DNA of 64,000 nucleotides from Corbicula japonica (lineage: Eukaryota > Mollusca > Bivalvia > Venerida > Cyrenidae), in contig JAZAYU010000008.1 of NCBI GenBank assembly GCA_038501625.1, positions 6,696,938 through 6,760,937 of the forward strand. Direction: 5' to 3'. How positions within the stretch are numbered: position 1 is the first letter of the stretch; every line of letters starts with the position of its first letter. Below the pieces are notes generated by a model. It ran no database searches, was not told the DNA's origin, and saw nothing but the letters and a program-made list of their open reading frames with translations. The position numbers were made by a program, and so were the translations under genes. Shown piece after piece: positions 34,797 through 47,589 of the stretch.

Positions 34797-35637
34797 AAAT
34801 ATTTTTTCAAAGCAGCGTGTTTCTTAATGTATTTCAGGGGTTTTTTTTGTTGAAATGTCATATGATGATTAGGTTATGATATTAACCCCTAACCTCTAAA
34901 TTTATGTCAGTCAATTCCATGTTTATTAAAAAGGTGTTTGAAAAAAAATCATTTGCTTGTTAATTAAACAGTTAATGTGTAGACCTCGATCTGACTGTGT
35001 TCATGTGCCTATTTGGAGCTTACTTCTAACACACACTGGTCCTAAATTGGACATAAATTGCAAAAAGTATTATGCTTTCATTTCAACGTTGCAAGAAAAT
35101 CCTTTAAAAGACCAGCCCCATCAGAGAGAATGTCCGCAATTAAACATCGTAAAAAGGCTTGTTTTAGCCCTCTACACTCTAACCAACGTTTTAGTTGATA
35201 AACAGAATTGAAATTTTGCTCCAGGAATTTCATCTTCAGTTAATTTAATTTGCAATAAGAAAGAGCAGTTTGATATTGTTTTGTATAGAAACACAGCATA
35301 TTCAGTAAATGTTTGTCTGAGGTTAACCTTTTGACCCTCTTAATCACTCTGCTAGAGATAAGTGACGTCAGAGCTGAAAGGCGCTATTATTTTGAAATTT
35401 ATCAAAACCTGCAATAAAGCCAGCCTAGTTCCTAACTTAAGAAACACCACGGTTGTATGTTTTCTTTTAAAATGATAACATACAATGTATTTTATCTTGA
35501 ATGTTTTCTTTTAAAATTAAATTTAAGTTTCATTATTACATTCAATAAACAAATATTCAGTTTGGAAAACAGCCTTTAAAATGATTCAGCGCTAAGGACG
35601 GCTTATGCCTTATTTGCAAGCATTGTAGACCTTGATC
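34797..35637. other. Gene-free stretch
   Basis: No domain recognised; the small frame at 34957-35211 is unassigned. Confidence 0.4.
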
Positions 35638-35944
35638 AACCTGCGTGACCGTGAAGTTTGTTTTTATTTTTGTTGTTGAGCAACCTGCCTGTTCGTGAAG
35701 TGTGTCTTTAATTTGGTCGTTGACCAACCTGCGTGACCATGAAGTGTGTCTTTATTTTGGTCGTTGAGCAACCTGCCTGGCCGTGAAGTGTGTCTTTAAT
35801 TTGGTAGATGATCAACCTGCCTGGCCGTGAAGTGTGTCTTAATTTTTGTCGTTGAGCAACCTGTCTGACCGTGAAGTATGTCTTTATTTTGGTCGATGAT
35901 CAACCTGCGTGACCGTGAAGTGTGTCTTTTTTATCGTTGAGCAC
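35638..35944 (+). repeat. 44 bp minisatellite, seven units
   Basis: CAACCTG begins at 35638, 35681, 35725, 35769, 35813, 35857 and 35901, a 43-44 bp period. The consensus is about CAACCTGCGTGACCGTGAAG followed by TGTGTCTTTATTTTGGTCGTTGAG. Units differ by substitutions. Confidence 0.9.
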
Positions 35945-36849
35945 TTTTCTATCGATTTAATAGTACTAGTTCACAAAAATATTCCGGTCCTTTAAGAAAT
36001 GGGTGGTTCGATAACTTTTGGTATTGCTTAGTCGACCTAGCAATATACCTCCCGCTTTGTTATGCATTATTTACACATCCATTGACTAAATAATATTATG
36101 TTTAGCCCAATTTCGCTCGTTAAGAACTCCCTTTTCACCTCGGGGCCATTCCCCGTCATATTATTAATTGGATAATAACTAAAGAAACGGCATATGTCAA
36201 TATTGTATAATGTTTTCTTCCGTTCTGAAGATAAGACTTGCGCTTAACCTGTTACTAAGCGTAATAGTAAGTCAGTTTTACGCATTTCTACTACCGTTCA
36301 TTAACAGGTTCGATCAAACTGATACTGCAATATTACTCATGTGCGATTGCATTAAAAGTTCTCTTTCGGTTCAATAATCACTCATTCGCTTCGTAAAGTA
36401 CCAACAACATTTGCTTTTTCCCTATCTGAGCGTTCAATTTGACGAAAAACAAAACAAACAAGTGGAAAATAAAAATGACTGTGCAGTTGTTTACATGAAA
36501 ACCTTTTCCTGAATTAAGTCAACAAGGATTTATCAAGTAAGATCTTATAAAACAAAAATGATTCATTGAAGTCGTAGAATTGCAATATATCTATTTATAA
36601 AGTTAAACGATCAGTACAGGCTTTGAAAGTTTTCTTTTCAGTAACGGCGATGTATGTCGCGTGCGCGGTCAATAAGTGAACAATAGGCAGCTGTAAGTTT
36701 AACCCTTCACTCTTAGGCATATACCCATGTGGAACCCCCAGTGTAGCTCCAGTGCAGTCTTCACATCCGTGCAGTCAGATCAGGATATTCTGTGTTCGTT
36801 TTCAGATTATTGGGTTGTTTCTGAAATCTTGGTATCGATCCTGATCAGG
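35945..36849. other. Gene-free stretch with dispersed repeat fragments
   Basis: It contains a diverged fragment related to the 6110-7320 family near 36290-36350 and a GATCAGGAT-type repeat at 36740-36850. No gene. Confidence 0.35.
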
Positions 36850-36993
36850 GCCGAAGGTTATAAAGCTGAGATTGGAAACAAGTCTCAAATCTCAAGCATA
36901 TGATTGGCTGAAATGGCGACTGGTCGCCATTTCAGCCAATCAGATGCTTGAGATTTGAGACTGGTTTCCATGCTCAGTTTTATAACCTTGGGC
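36850..36993. mobile_element. Near-perfect palindromic foldback MITE, copy 3
   Basis: 144 bp, from GCCGAAGGTTATAAAGCTGA to TCAGTTTTATAACCTTGGGC. The arms pair almost throughout, and the centre is GGCGACTGGTCGCC near 36920. Best preserved of three copies (18720-18867, 19263-19382). Confidence 0.85.
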
Positions 36994-37443
36994 ACAGACC
37001 GCACAGTTGTCCGTGCTGATCTGTCGCCATATGGTTTGCTTCGGTGCTGTGGTGGTAAGGTGATTCCTTGGAATAAGACAAATATTGATATGCTTTATTG
37101 CTTTTGGTGTGTCTTTAATTTATAAAATATTTTAATCAAAAGCTTTTAGGCAATTACAGGAAGACTTAGTGGGTCTTATATGCTCCAGTTGGAAAATTTG
37201 TGGAAAATTTATTATAAGCATAACATTGAATTCTACGACTTTATGGAATCAATTTTGTTTTATAAGATCTTACATGATAAATCCTTGTTGACTTAATTCA
37301 GGAAAGTGACGGTTAAAAATTAACAGCAAGCTGATGTTGTCTAAGTGCTTCTCTGCTTAACGATAAACGCTCAGTTGAGTTTGTTTTTTTAAATTAAATT
37401 TTTCTTTAAGAAAAACCACATTGTCAAAGTATCTTGTAATGTA

Positions 37444-40400
37444 AAAAGGTGAAATATGCATATCAGGAATCGCCACATTCAGAAAAAACAGCCTCCCCAC
37501 ACAGTCAAGAAGAAGAGAGGGAGAGAGCATGGTTAATAAAATGATCAGTTTCAAAAGAGACACCACTAACAATTAACAAAAATGAGAACCCGAGGGGTTA
37601 CCGCCTTGAAACAGTGAAATTGCTACTGGGGGTTTAAACCAGGTTCTAGGGTGCACCAACCTCACACTTGCCCCAACAGGTTCTCATATCACAAAACAAA
37701 TACAAGTTGTCTTGGTGAAACAACTCCAACCCACTTATTGGCTCAACAATGTTGCATGCAAAAGCACACAAACATATAAAACATAAGAATTTAATAGCAT
37801 TGCAAAGCCAAAGGGCGGGTACTCAATGATCTTACCGAGACCAGAGCTCCTGGAGTAAAATCAGCAAGAACACGATGACAGGGATAAAAGAAACAAATCG
37901 AGCTTCTAGGTTCTTTTAAGAAAAGATTTCCCCATAAACCTTCATAAACTCTTAAACCCCTGCCACCGTCGTGCAACCAAAGAGGTAAGCATAATGATCA
38001 ACTGTAGAAGGGTTAATCACCAGGCATGCAGAGCGCTGTAAAATATCATGTTGGTAACCTTTCTTTTTAAATTTACAGATGGTTTTTACAAATAACCGGG
38101 AGAAATTAACATTGCCCTTTATCTTCTTAAGTTTATAAATTAAATCTCCATAAAAAACTGGCTGTGAAATACCTTGTTGCAATAGTGATTTTAAACTGCA
38201 CCTGTATTTATGAATTAGATCTGGGTATCGACGATAAAACTTGCAAAATGTTTTCCTTCATTTGTGATACCGATAACCTTGTTTTAAAAGTTTTTCTGTA
38301 ATGCAAAGATTACGTTCATTGAAATCATTAATATCGTTGCAAGCTCTTGAAAAGCGAACAAGCTGTGAAATATAAACCCCGTAAGATGTTGCACGGGGAA
38401 CATCGCCGTCTAAAAACGGAAAATTTACTATATTAAAATTAAAATCATCTCTTTTATCATATATTTTAGTAGTGACATAACCATTTTCAATTGACAGATT
38501 TAGATCGAGAAAGTTTGCTTGCTGTTCTGAAGTGTTCGCTTTATTAAGTTGTAGTTCTTTAGGGTAGATCTTATTAACCAGTAATGGAAAATAGTTATTA
38601 TCTATATTTAATAAATCATCAAGGTACCTCGAGGTGTTGTTAAAAGCTGTAATAATATAATCTTGATGTTCAGTAGAAAGAGATAACATAAAGTCTCTTT
38701 CATAACAGTATAAAAACAGATCAGCAACAAGGGGTGCACAATTAGTACCCATTGGGATGCCTATTACTTGTTTATAAATAGAGGTACCGAATCTAACATA
38801 AATATTATCCAGTAAGAAAGTTAGCGACTCTATTAGGTCTTGACAAGTCCATAAAGTATAATTATCATAAGAACCATCTGTAAAAAATGCCCTATGTTCA
38901 TTACAAGCGATGAAGGTTTTATTTTCTCTAGCGAACGTTTTTTCAATGAGACTGGTTAATTTGTCTTTTATTAAATTATGAGGGATCTAGGTATATAAAG
39001 TTGAGAAATCATAAGTAGACAAACAGAACGCCTGAAAATTATTTGATTTAAGCTTTTTCAAAACGTCATTTGAATTTTTAATCGACCAAAATAAATTTTT
39101 GCCAGAAGTTTCAAAAACCTTATCGCAATACCTAATTACATGTTCTTTAATAGCTGTAAGACAAGAAGTTAAGAGCACGGATAATTTAGTAGTAGTGCAA
39201 GAACTAGAGTTAGCAATAAATCTTGCTTTGTACGGTGTTTTATGCATTTTAGGCAACCAATACATAGTAGGTACTTTGTCTTGTTTCGGCTCAATACTGA
39301 TTCTAAATTTTGTAATTTGTAGAGTGTGTGCAGTAACAATATCACTCTCAGATGAAGAAGTCAGTACATAAGCATTAGTGCTGTTCAGTTCTTCAGTTTG
39401 AATATTAATATAGTGCACCCGTCACACTATAATTACATTATTAGAAGCCTTATCAGCGGGTGTTAAAACAAATCTGTTATGAAAGTCTTGAATTCCTTTT
39501 TTCAAATGACGAAAGTTAAAACGAGGTCGAGGTGGTGATAAAGCAATGTTTCTTTCATAAAATGATATACGAGTGTCTATTATTTTAAATATGTGTTTTT
39601 TCCAGTTAGAAAGTGCATTAGGCTCAGCATGTTCTCTTTTGCACCATTTATTGCAAAATAGGTTTAAAGACTCAGCAATTTCTGCACGACATGCATTAAA
39701 ATCAATTTTGGATGGAATTCTATATTTGGGACCTTTATAAATTAAATTACGAATTCTAGAGTCTTTGATTACATTAAGATCACCGGTAACAATATGACCG
39801 ACAGGCTTATAGCAATATTTAGAAGTTAAACACTCTCAAGATTTTGGTGTATTATCAATGATCTGTAAATCAGAGGTAATTTTATTGTAATTAAAAATTG
39901 TATTTCTAGTTGGTTTGTTGTATTTATAACAAACCATAGGCGATTCAGTATTCTTAAAATAATTAGGAACAGCCGATTGAACTGTTTTATCTTTAAATAT
40001 ACTAGGAAGGTCAATAAAATCTATTCCTTTATTTAAAAAAGAAATTTTAAGGAAATGTCTTTTATGGTCAGATTCCAAGTCAGTGTGTGGCCTGAGAACA
40101 TGCCGAGTATAACACTGAATCAGACTAGCAACCTCGTAAAAAGGATGGGTTCTTATGACGATGTCGTCGGCTTCCTCATCCAGTTTCTGCAGACTTGATA
40201 TAGAAAGAGAAGCCAACCTAGATAGCATAGCGTGTCTGCCAGATTGTTTTAAAATGATATGTAGGTCATTAATAGAACAACGAATACGTGATTTTCTTTT
40301 TATGTTTCCATTAGTTCTGCTTCCATGCGACCTCGATTTTCTTTTGCGTAATTCAAAGACGTCATAATCAGGATTTTTAGAAATGTTGCCTTCCTGATAA

Positions 40401-41106
40401 ATATTATCATTTAAACCAAGTGGGTATGCAGATTGTAATTTTTTTATCCATTTTTGTTCCGAAATGAGTCTGGCCCTAATTTTAAATGCTCTTGATGCAG
40501 CGCTGTCAAATGTATGTTTTTCTACTGGTTGAACGGAAATATTTTGTAAACGGTGTCCTGAATGTTTAAAATGCTGGTATAAAAATGTTTTAAATTTGCT
40601 GTTGTTTCGAAAGCATGTCATTACCTCAATCATAAACTGCTCAGCTTTTAAGTGTTTCGGTCGGTGGCAGAAGATCAGAGCAAAATAAACAGTAAAAATT
40701 GGACACTGTACTTCATATAGCAAAGTTAGGTCCTGCAGAATCGGAAGGTAGGCGCGCTTGATTGCCGTATCCACCTTATACAGATTATTGTTGTTACCTT
40801 AAACTGTTTCCTTAAATATACTTTATATCGAAAGGTATTCAAACTATTTTGTTTTAGCATACATTATGACTTTATGTTGTTCGGAAGTGGTTTGATTTTA
40901 ACAAAGTTTTGACCTCTATTATTCCTTTGGGTAGAAACGTGAGGCATTAATTGAACAAAGTTTTTAGATGGCAGGTTTGATGACAATAACATTTTAACTA
41001 CTCTTTTGATAATCAATTCTTTACTTGGAAAAATGTTGATTTTATTACCGGCGACTGATAACTCACAAATGTTTGTCCATATCAATTTTAGGACGATAAA
41101 GAGCAT
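37444..41106 (-). mobile_element. Penelope-like element, Naiad-type domain order, broken
   Basis: The whole element reads on the minus strand. The frame 40774-39836 encodes the N-terminal part with a GIY-YIG-region-like segment (FLYQHFKHSGHRLQNISVQPVE, then SEQKWIKKLQSAYPLGLNDN). A spacer with PADKA follows (about 39480-39450), then RT: PTMYWLPKMHKTPYKARFIA (in 39418-38987), MGTNCAPLVADLFLYCYE and YLDD (38615-38626) in 38752-38258. The C-terminal QPVFYGDLIYKLKKIKG and a GPST-like NPST motif lie in 38182-37952. A non-coding tail runs to 37444. Endonuclease-first order is the mark of the Naiad group of Penelope-like elements. Stops and frameshifts near 39420, 38987-38753 and 38258 inactivate it. 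The tail explains the orphan copies at 7770, 24541, 26040, 26470 and 52800. Confidence 0.75.
37952..40774 (-). pseudogene. Penelope-like GIY-YIG/RT protein, frameshifted
   Basis: Coding remnants in order are 40774-39836 (312 codons, endonuclease-region N terminus), 39418-38987 (RT fingers), 38752-38258 (RT palm with YLDD and FLDLN) and 38182-37952 (C-terminal extension). An upstream frame 41106-40864 may be part of the N terminus but shows no known motif. The GIY and YIG residues themselves are not readable, so the endonuclease call rests on the flanking conserved segments. Confidence 0.7.
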
Positions 41107-41764
41107 TTCATGAGAGTTTATAGTATGTGATGTCTGTTTTGTAATTTAACATATTGGTCTATCTTGTTACTTCAGAAGGCTTGGGCAGTTTCCCAGTGCG
41201 TGCATGTGTGCACCACGTTTGAAAAATCAGTATCAAATAAAATAGGAAGTGGATGAAAAATAAAAAGGTTTACAATGTCTAATGACTTAATATTTGTTTG
41301 GTATGGTTCTTCTGTCAAGATGGTCATCAAATAGTACTGTTAGTGTTGGAGCAATAAATATATAATAGATATTGATAAATATATATGTTACCGCTTTCAT
41401 TTGAAGTGGATCAGTTGTTTGTTTTTTTATTTGAACCTATATTTATAGATATAAAAATATTACTATAAGCCTGTTGGCTCGTAGTTACCATTGGTTTTCA
41501 TGTTATCAAAGACTCTAAAGGTCTTAAATATACAATTTCATCGTAAATTGATTTAAGTCCCTGTTGTGTAGATATTTCTGGTTCTTAAAGCTAACTTTAC
41601 AAAGAAAAGTGTGAAAGAAAACATATGGTAAGCCTATTGTTCTTTCTAATTAGTTTAAAAAAAAATAAAAATTGACACAAAACTTTTTATACAAGAAAAA
41701 TAGCTTTCTATACTACACAGACCTCGTTTTAATTTTCGTCATTTTAAAAGACTTTTATAATGAA
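41107..41764. other. Gene-free stretch
   Basis: Nothing recognised. Confidence 0.4.
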
Positions 41765-41766
41765 TA

Positions 41767-41923
41767 CAGTCAAACCTGTCTTTAGCAGCCACCCAAGGGA
41801 GTGACAAAAAGTGAAAAGACAGTAAAAAATTTAGAACAAAATGTTAGTTTAGGTCATTTTCGAACTGGTTGTTCAAGACAGGTGGTTGCTATTCAAAGGT
41901 GGCTGCTAAGACAGGTTTCACTG
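41767..41923. mobile_element. Tc1/pogo-type MITE
   Basis: 157 bp. The left end CAGTCAAACCTGTCTTTAGC follows TA. The right end on the minus strand reads CAGTGAAACCTGTCTTAGCA. Arms continue GCAGCCAC/GTGGCTGC. A right-hand TA lies three bases beyond the end. Confidence 0.75.
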
Positions 41924-41996
41924 TTTATGATTTGTATTATTTGCTGAAATTATTGTGACGGATAGACTTTGTCAAAATTCAAACTGACCACCTTTA

Positions 41997-42552
41997 TATA
42001 CTGAACAAAAATAAAAAGTATCCTCGTTTATGCTTACATTCTCATTAACATATTTTCATTTAACCAATAACGCTTTGAATGATGTTTTATTAGTTAATCT
42101 CATGTGTTTTTAAGTTTAATTGTTCATGAAAAAAAACTTCCAGGCCAAGTCTTGAGCAACTGCCCATCGAATAACAATTAATAATGGATTACAAAACACT
42201 AAATTTTCAATTTAAAGGGAGGTAATTGGCAATGATTGGGATTTCTAGCATTGTTTATCGAGGACTATTTGTTTTTGTAATGGATGTTTTGTGATTTTAG
42301 AACTGAAGAAATTGATTTAATTCCAAAATATGTGAATATTGTTTAAAATCACTTACTTCTTCCTAAAACTATAATTATTACAAAGGGAAAGATAACTAAG
42401 TTATGACTGCAGATTTTCAATAACATTTTATTTCTTTGTAATTATTATTAAAATGAAGATTTGTTCAAACAAAGAATTTTATTTTTTTTCCTTTTCCAAT
42501 TTCACAAAATTATTTGTAGGAAAGTGGATACTTTTTATTTTCGCTGAGTATA
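41997..42552. mobile_element. Inverted-repeat MITE with TATA ends
   Basis: The left end TATACTGAACAAAAATAAAAAGTATCC is mirrored at 42526-42552 by a right end reading TATACTCAGCGAAAATAAAAAGTATCC on the minus strand. The arms are 27 bp with few mismatches. There is no coding capacity, and the superfamily is unknown. Confidence 0.6.
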
Positions 42553-43693
42553 TATTGAGCAAAAATGAAAACTGACCAGTTTTTATAATTTTAATTTTCG
42601 TACAGTGATACTATATTTTATCATTCATTTAATTTGTGGCATTTGCACAAATCTGGACATTTGATTAAGCGGGAATATTTTGTTGTTGTTTTTTTTCACA
42701 GACTCGCCTCTTTCCAAAAATATGATGAGATCGGTAATTTTAACATAAAAGTCACACACATATTTTTGACCATGAAATTTAAAAGCTTATGGCACCTACA
42801 GAAGGAAAACACAATCTTTAAAGCCCATTGATGCAAAGAATAAAGATAGCAAAAATCTTGTTTGGTCTGTTCAAACACTCAGGTTACGTTTTTAAAGACG
42901 CTTAAATCAAAAAATGTAAATATAGATCTGTTAATCAAAATCAAACTTAATTTGAGAACGAAACGTCCATCAGCTGAAGCTATTGTTATATGTGTGGATC
43001 GTTAGTTAGTTAGTTAGTGAAACTTTCTTTCTTATCATCAAGTCCGTTATAAGAGCAGTAGAAATTTCTAGAAAATTCTCTTCAGTTTTAAAATATTACT
43101 TTCTTTATTGCTAAACTTTAAGCGCTTCAGTGAATATTCATTCATTTCTGGAGTTAATAAATTATAAATGCATTATGATTAAAGTATTAACAAAGCCAAT
43201 ATATTTTAAAATACGTTTCTTCTATTAGATTTACGTGAATAAATATAACAAAAACTCTTATTTTAACATGCTTGGTATCAAGCTACATAATCGATTTCTT
43301 TGTCAGAAGTCCCAGTTCTTTATTTTAATCATTACAGGTACACGTTCATGCTCAACTGCAAGATTTCTAGAAAGGGGGTTTGTTCGGGACTGTGCTTTTC
43401 GTGAGTGGCAATTCATGATACGTATTTTTAATTCTTTTGTGGCAGTTAGTAAGCATTATCGGCTATAGACGATAATGCCATTTATAGAAGGAATAAATTA
43501 ATTTTGATGCTTTAACAAAGGGACGTAAATCATGATGAATGATTTAGTAGTACATTTGGAGTTATCTTTTGATGACGTATTCTTTGACTTCATCAGCACA
43601 TGTAAGCTAGGAACGAAAACGGCACCCACCCACCCACCCTTATTTATTTTTTTTGAGTGAACGTGTCTGCTCTCCTTTTTTCTGTATTTTTCA
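42553..43693. other. Gene-free stretch
   Basis: The frame at 43235-43468 has no domain. A GTTAGTTAGTTAG microsatellite lies near 43002-43018, CACCCACCCACCCACC near 43624, and an acceptor-like TTTTTTCTGTATTTTTCAG ends at 43694. Confidence 0.4.
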
Positions 43694-43714
43694 GATTCAC
43701 AAAATCAGCGTCTC

Positions 43715-44305
43715 ATGTATCAAGCCAATCTAGTTTTTCCGGTTCCTGTTTTGTGTTACGACCCCCATGATGTTGTTGAAGAAAAAGTTGAGAAAGCTAT
43801 CGGGATTATCAGAGAAAGGGAAGAAAGAAAGTGCAATGTTATTCTTCATAATGTTCCTGAGGCACCGGCAGGGTCTGATGATAGAAGACAGGATGATCAG
43901 GAGAAACTGAAAGATATCTTTAAAGCTATCAAGTGCACAGATGTGAGAATTGTTGACTTTACGAGATTAGGTGCGAGGAGTGAGAAACCTAGACTAACGA
44001 GAGTTACTGTCGAATCAGTGAGTATTAAACATAGGATTCTCGGGGCGTCGAAGCTGTTGAGATTGAAAAATGGTGACGTATATGTGAGTAGGTGGAATGG
44101 TATATTTATAACACCAGACCAGACCAAAGAAGAGAGAGCCAAAAGTATCAAATTAAAGGAAGAGCTTGAAAATCGCAGAAAGGATGAAAATAATCCCAAT
44201 CTGACCATCTTGAGAGGGAAAATAGTTGACAAGAGGGATCGGAGTAATTCGAAAGGGTCAGGGATGTCTACGGACCTGGCAGGGGGCCAGGCCGCTAGGC
44301 ACTAG
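43715..44305 (+). CDS. LINE ORF1-like protein (196 aa)
   Basis: The frame starts inside sequence shared with the downstream array. It contains a charged amphipathic region, then EEREERKCNVILHNVPEAPA, FTRLGARSEKPRLTRVTVES and DQTKEERAKSIKLKEELENR. This layout matches the C-terminal nucleic-acid-binding region of ORF1 proteins in CR1/L2-type LINEs; the PHD/zinc N terminus often found there is absent. It overlaps the ORF2 frame by about 80 bases. The start at 43715 may not be the native one, because the native N terminus could have been lost by 5' truncation. Confidence 0.55.
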   Translation: MYQANLVFPVPVLCYDPHDVVEEKVEKAIGIIREREERKCNVILHNVPEAPAGSDDRRQDDQEKLKDIFKAIKCTDVRIVDFTRLGARSEKPRLTRVTVESVSIKHRILGASKLLRLKNGDVYVSRWNGIFITPDQTKEERAKSIKLKEELENRRKDENNPNLTILRGKIVDKRDRSNSKGSGMSTDLAGGQAARH

Positions 44306-47300
44306 TTTTTGCAAAAGTGAAAATGGCAATGTAAATAGTGTTGAATTTGTTAAGAGTTTAACAGTTAATAGTGTTAATTCATTAGTTTGTTGTTCAGACA
44401 ATTTTCCAATTGATCTCAAGGACAGTGATTGTTTAGAAACTTTGTTTACTAGTCATGCTGTAAGTAACAGTGAAAGTTTAGATACATCATTTTCTGAACA
44501 TAGTGCCAATGATAGCGTTATTTCGGTAGATTCAATGCAACAAAATGAAGAAACAGACCCGGGGGGCAGTAATAGTTTTACTCTAAACCATGATAATGTT
44601 ATTGAAGACAAGAACTCTTCATATACCACTAACTGTTTAAAAACAATTAAATGTGTTTACACAAATGCTGATCAGCTGCGCAATAAGTTAGATGAACTGA
44701 AAGTATTGGTGCATGTTGAGGACCCAGATATCATTCTTGTGACTGAGGTTTTACCCAAAAACAATATTGACAATATCTCGTGTACATCAGTATTGTACAA
44801 TATACCAGGATTTGAACCCTATTGTAGCAACGATAATGGTCGTGGAGTTATTATATATGTCAAACAAAACTTGAATGTAAGAGTAAATGCAGACTTGTGT
44901 AAGTTATACTCAGATGCAGTTTGGCTTGACTGGAATGCAAATGGAAAATTAGTGAAAATAGCATGCATTTATAGAAGTCCGTCTAATATAGAAAGCTGTG
45001 AAGTTATTAACCGTATGATTACAATTGCTAGTGAAACAAGTGACGCTTTGCTGATAACTGGGGATTTCAATATGAGGGACATTGACTAGAATACTTGTTC
45101 AACGTTGCATTCTGAGAATCATTTTGAATTTGCATTTCTTGAGTGTTTAAATAGAAATTTCCTGTTTCAACACGTCAGTGAGTTTACTAGGTGTAGAGAG
45201 AATCAAACCAGAAATATCTTGGATCTTATTTTATCAAAGCGAGAAGATGACATCATGAATCTACAAGTGTTACCGTCGCTAGGCAACAGTGATCATGTGA
45301 CTTTACTTTTTGAGTTTGTGTGTGAGTTCTCGCAGGAGTACACAGGGGTACCAAAGCGTTTGTACAATAAATGTGATCTGAATGGATTTGCAAACCAACT
45401 TGACTCAACTGATTGGGATGGCTTATTCAGTGACTGTGAAATAGAGGTTATGTGGACTAAATTTAAATCAGTTTATGACAGATGTGTTGAACAGAATGTT
45501 CCCTTATCGAAACCAAGGAAAAGCAGTAAAATCAAGCCCCTATGGATGACACAAGCGGTGTTAAAACTTATTAAAGAAAAGCGTATTGCTTGGACTACAT
45601 ACTTATCAAGTAGGAGAGATGAAGATTATGAAAATTTTAAACAAATTAGAAATAAGGTCAATGATAAAGTAAAGACTGCAAGGAGAGACTTTGAGAAACA
45701 GATTGCACAGAAAGCAAAAACAGAGCCTAAGCACTTTTGGAGGTATGTTAAAAGTAAGACTTCTAGCCTGACTGGTGTTTCCACATTGAAGAACACGGCT
45801 GGGGATTATGTATCTACAATCAAGGAAAAAGCAGAGTTACTGAATGAATTCTTTTCATCTGTATTCACACAAGAAAATTTGAACAATGTCCCAGATTTCC
45901 AAAGTAAACCAGTAGAGGAAGAGTTATCTGAAATAATTATAACGGAAGAGGAAGTGAAGAAGTTCCTCCGGGATCTGGATATAAGCAAATCCATGGGAAT
46001 TGATGAAATGCACCCTTACCTACTGAAAACCTTGGCCGACAGCTTTGCCAAACCATTGACATTGATATTTTACAAATCTATTCATACAGGAATGTTACCG
46101 TCTGCTTGGAAAGAAGCTAGGATTACACCATTATTTAAGAAAGGAATTAAAAGTGAACCAGGTAACTACAGACCAGTCAGTCTCACGTCTATTGTCTGTA
46201 AAATTATGGAGAAAATAGTACGGAAGCATCTGCTAGCCCATTTAGAGAGAAACAAGTTAATATCCAATGAACAATATGGCTTTAGAAGTGGAAGGTCCTG
46301 CCAACTACAGCTTATTGATGTATTAAATGACTGGTCTAGATTCATAGATGAGGGAATATGTTGGGATACAGTATATTTAGACCTAGCTAATGCATTCGAT
46401 AAAGTAGCTCATAATCGCCTTATCAAGAAAATTAAATCATATGGTATAAGTGGACCCGTCTTGGCATGGTTAAAGGACTTTTTACACAATAGAACTCAAT
46501 GTGTATCGGTTAACGGTAACACTTCGGAAACAAAGCCCGTGTTGAGCGGTGTACCTCAAGGCAGTGTTCTGGGGCCAGTAATGTTTGTTCTTTATGTGAA
46601 CGATGCTCCTGAAATAGTTCAGAATACCATAAAGATGTTTGCAGACGACACCAAACTGTACTCGCCAACTTCTGACCATGTGTCCCTACAGAATGATCTA
46701 GATAATTTATCAGAATGGGCCAAGCACTGGGAACTTTCATTTAATGTGAACAAGTGTAAAGTTATTCACTATGGATATGGTAATCCCGAACATACATACA
46801 CTCTTAATGGTGTGGAACTAGCACAAGTTTCTGAAGAATGCGATCTTGGAGTGTCTTTTGATAAGGATCTCAAATTCAGTAGACATGTAGCATCAAAAGT
46901 GAAAAAAGCCAACTCAATCTTGGCTTTAATCAAGAACACATTTAGTTTTCTGGATAAACATGTATTTCTAAAGCTCTATACAGCCCTAGTAAGACCACAT
47001 TTGGAATATGCTAATGTTGTTTGGTGCCCTTTTCTAAAAAAAGACATTGTCTCCATTGAAAACTTGCAAATGAGAGCAACACGTCTTGTGCCTGAGCTGC
47101 GGGATCTTCCTTATCATCAGAGACTCAGAGAACTGAAGTTACCAACACTAAAATTTAGAAGACAAAGAGCAGATGCATCACAGACATTTAAATTACTTAA
47201 CAACATACGAGGATGACTATAATTATGTAAACCTATTCAAGTTATCCATAAGTTCAACTAGAGGGCATCAATTCAAGTTAGAGAAACCCAGACACATGAC

Positions 47301-47421
47301 AACCGTTACCCTCAATATGTTTCCTGCACGCATAGTTAATTTTTGGAACTCACTGCCTCAGCATGTAGTATTGGCTAAAAATGTGAATGTATTCAAGAAT
47401 CTATTTGATCAGCATTTTTAA
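44226..47421 (+). pseudogene. LINE ORF2: endonuclease and reverse transcriptase, two lesions
   Basis: The endonuclease begins near 44634 (TIKCVYTNADQLRNKLDELK) and includes ILVTEV and LLITGDFNMRDID. TAG at 45087-45089 interrupts it where these proteins have Trp. In the same frame it continues to SDHVTLLFEF. The RT domain follows, with NYRPVSLTSIVCKIMEKIV, YLDLANAFDKVAHNRL, SGVPQGSVLGP and FADD at 46638-46649. The C-terminal ENLQMRATRLVPELRDLPYH is typical of CR1-like RTs. A one-base insertion near 47205 shifts the frame; the shifted frame 47173-47421 carries the normal C terminus (FPARIVNFWNSLP). Proteins of this kind nick the target and copy the LINE RNA in place. Confidence 0.85.
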
Positions 47422-47589
47422 CATGTCATGTACGAGTGGAATGACTAAAACATATATAGCTCAGAGCTGTAATTCTTCAAAATTAATATACCAATCACCA
47501 CTAACTTTTTGAGAAGACTGAAGAGGGAAGCTTTTGTTTGAAATCATTACCCAAAGAAGGAGGGGTTTCATAAGGTCTATGACCTTTCC

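Larger units (their letters stand above)
43694..47421 (+). mobile_element. CR1-like LINE, nearly complete, broken
   Basis: A two-ORF non-LTR element: ORF1 at 43715-44305, and ORF2 running 44226-47421 through one nonsense codon and one single-base frameshift. The 5' 80 bp is shared with the tandem array downstream (47590-48050). The 3' end lies just beyond 47421 and no poly(A) is visible. Endonuclease and RT are both present, and so few lesions suggest a moderately young insertion. Confidence 0.75.
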
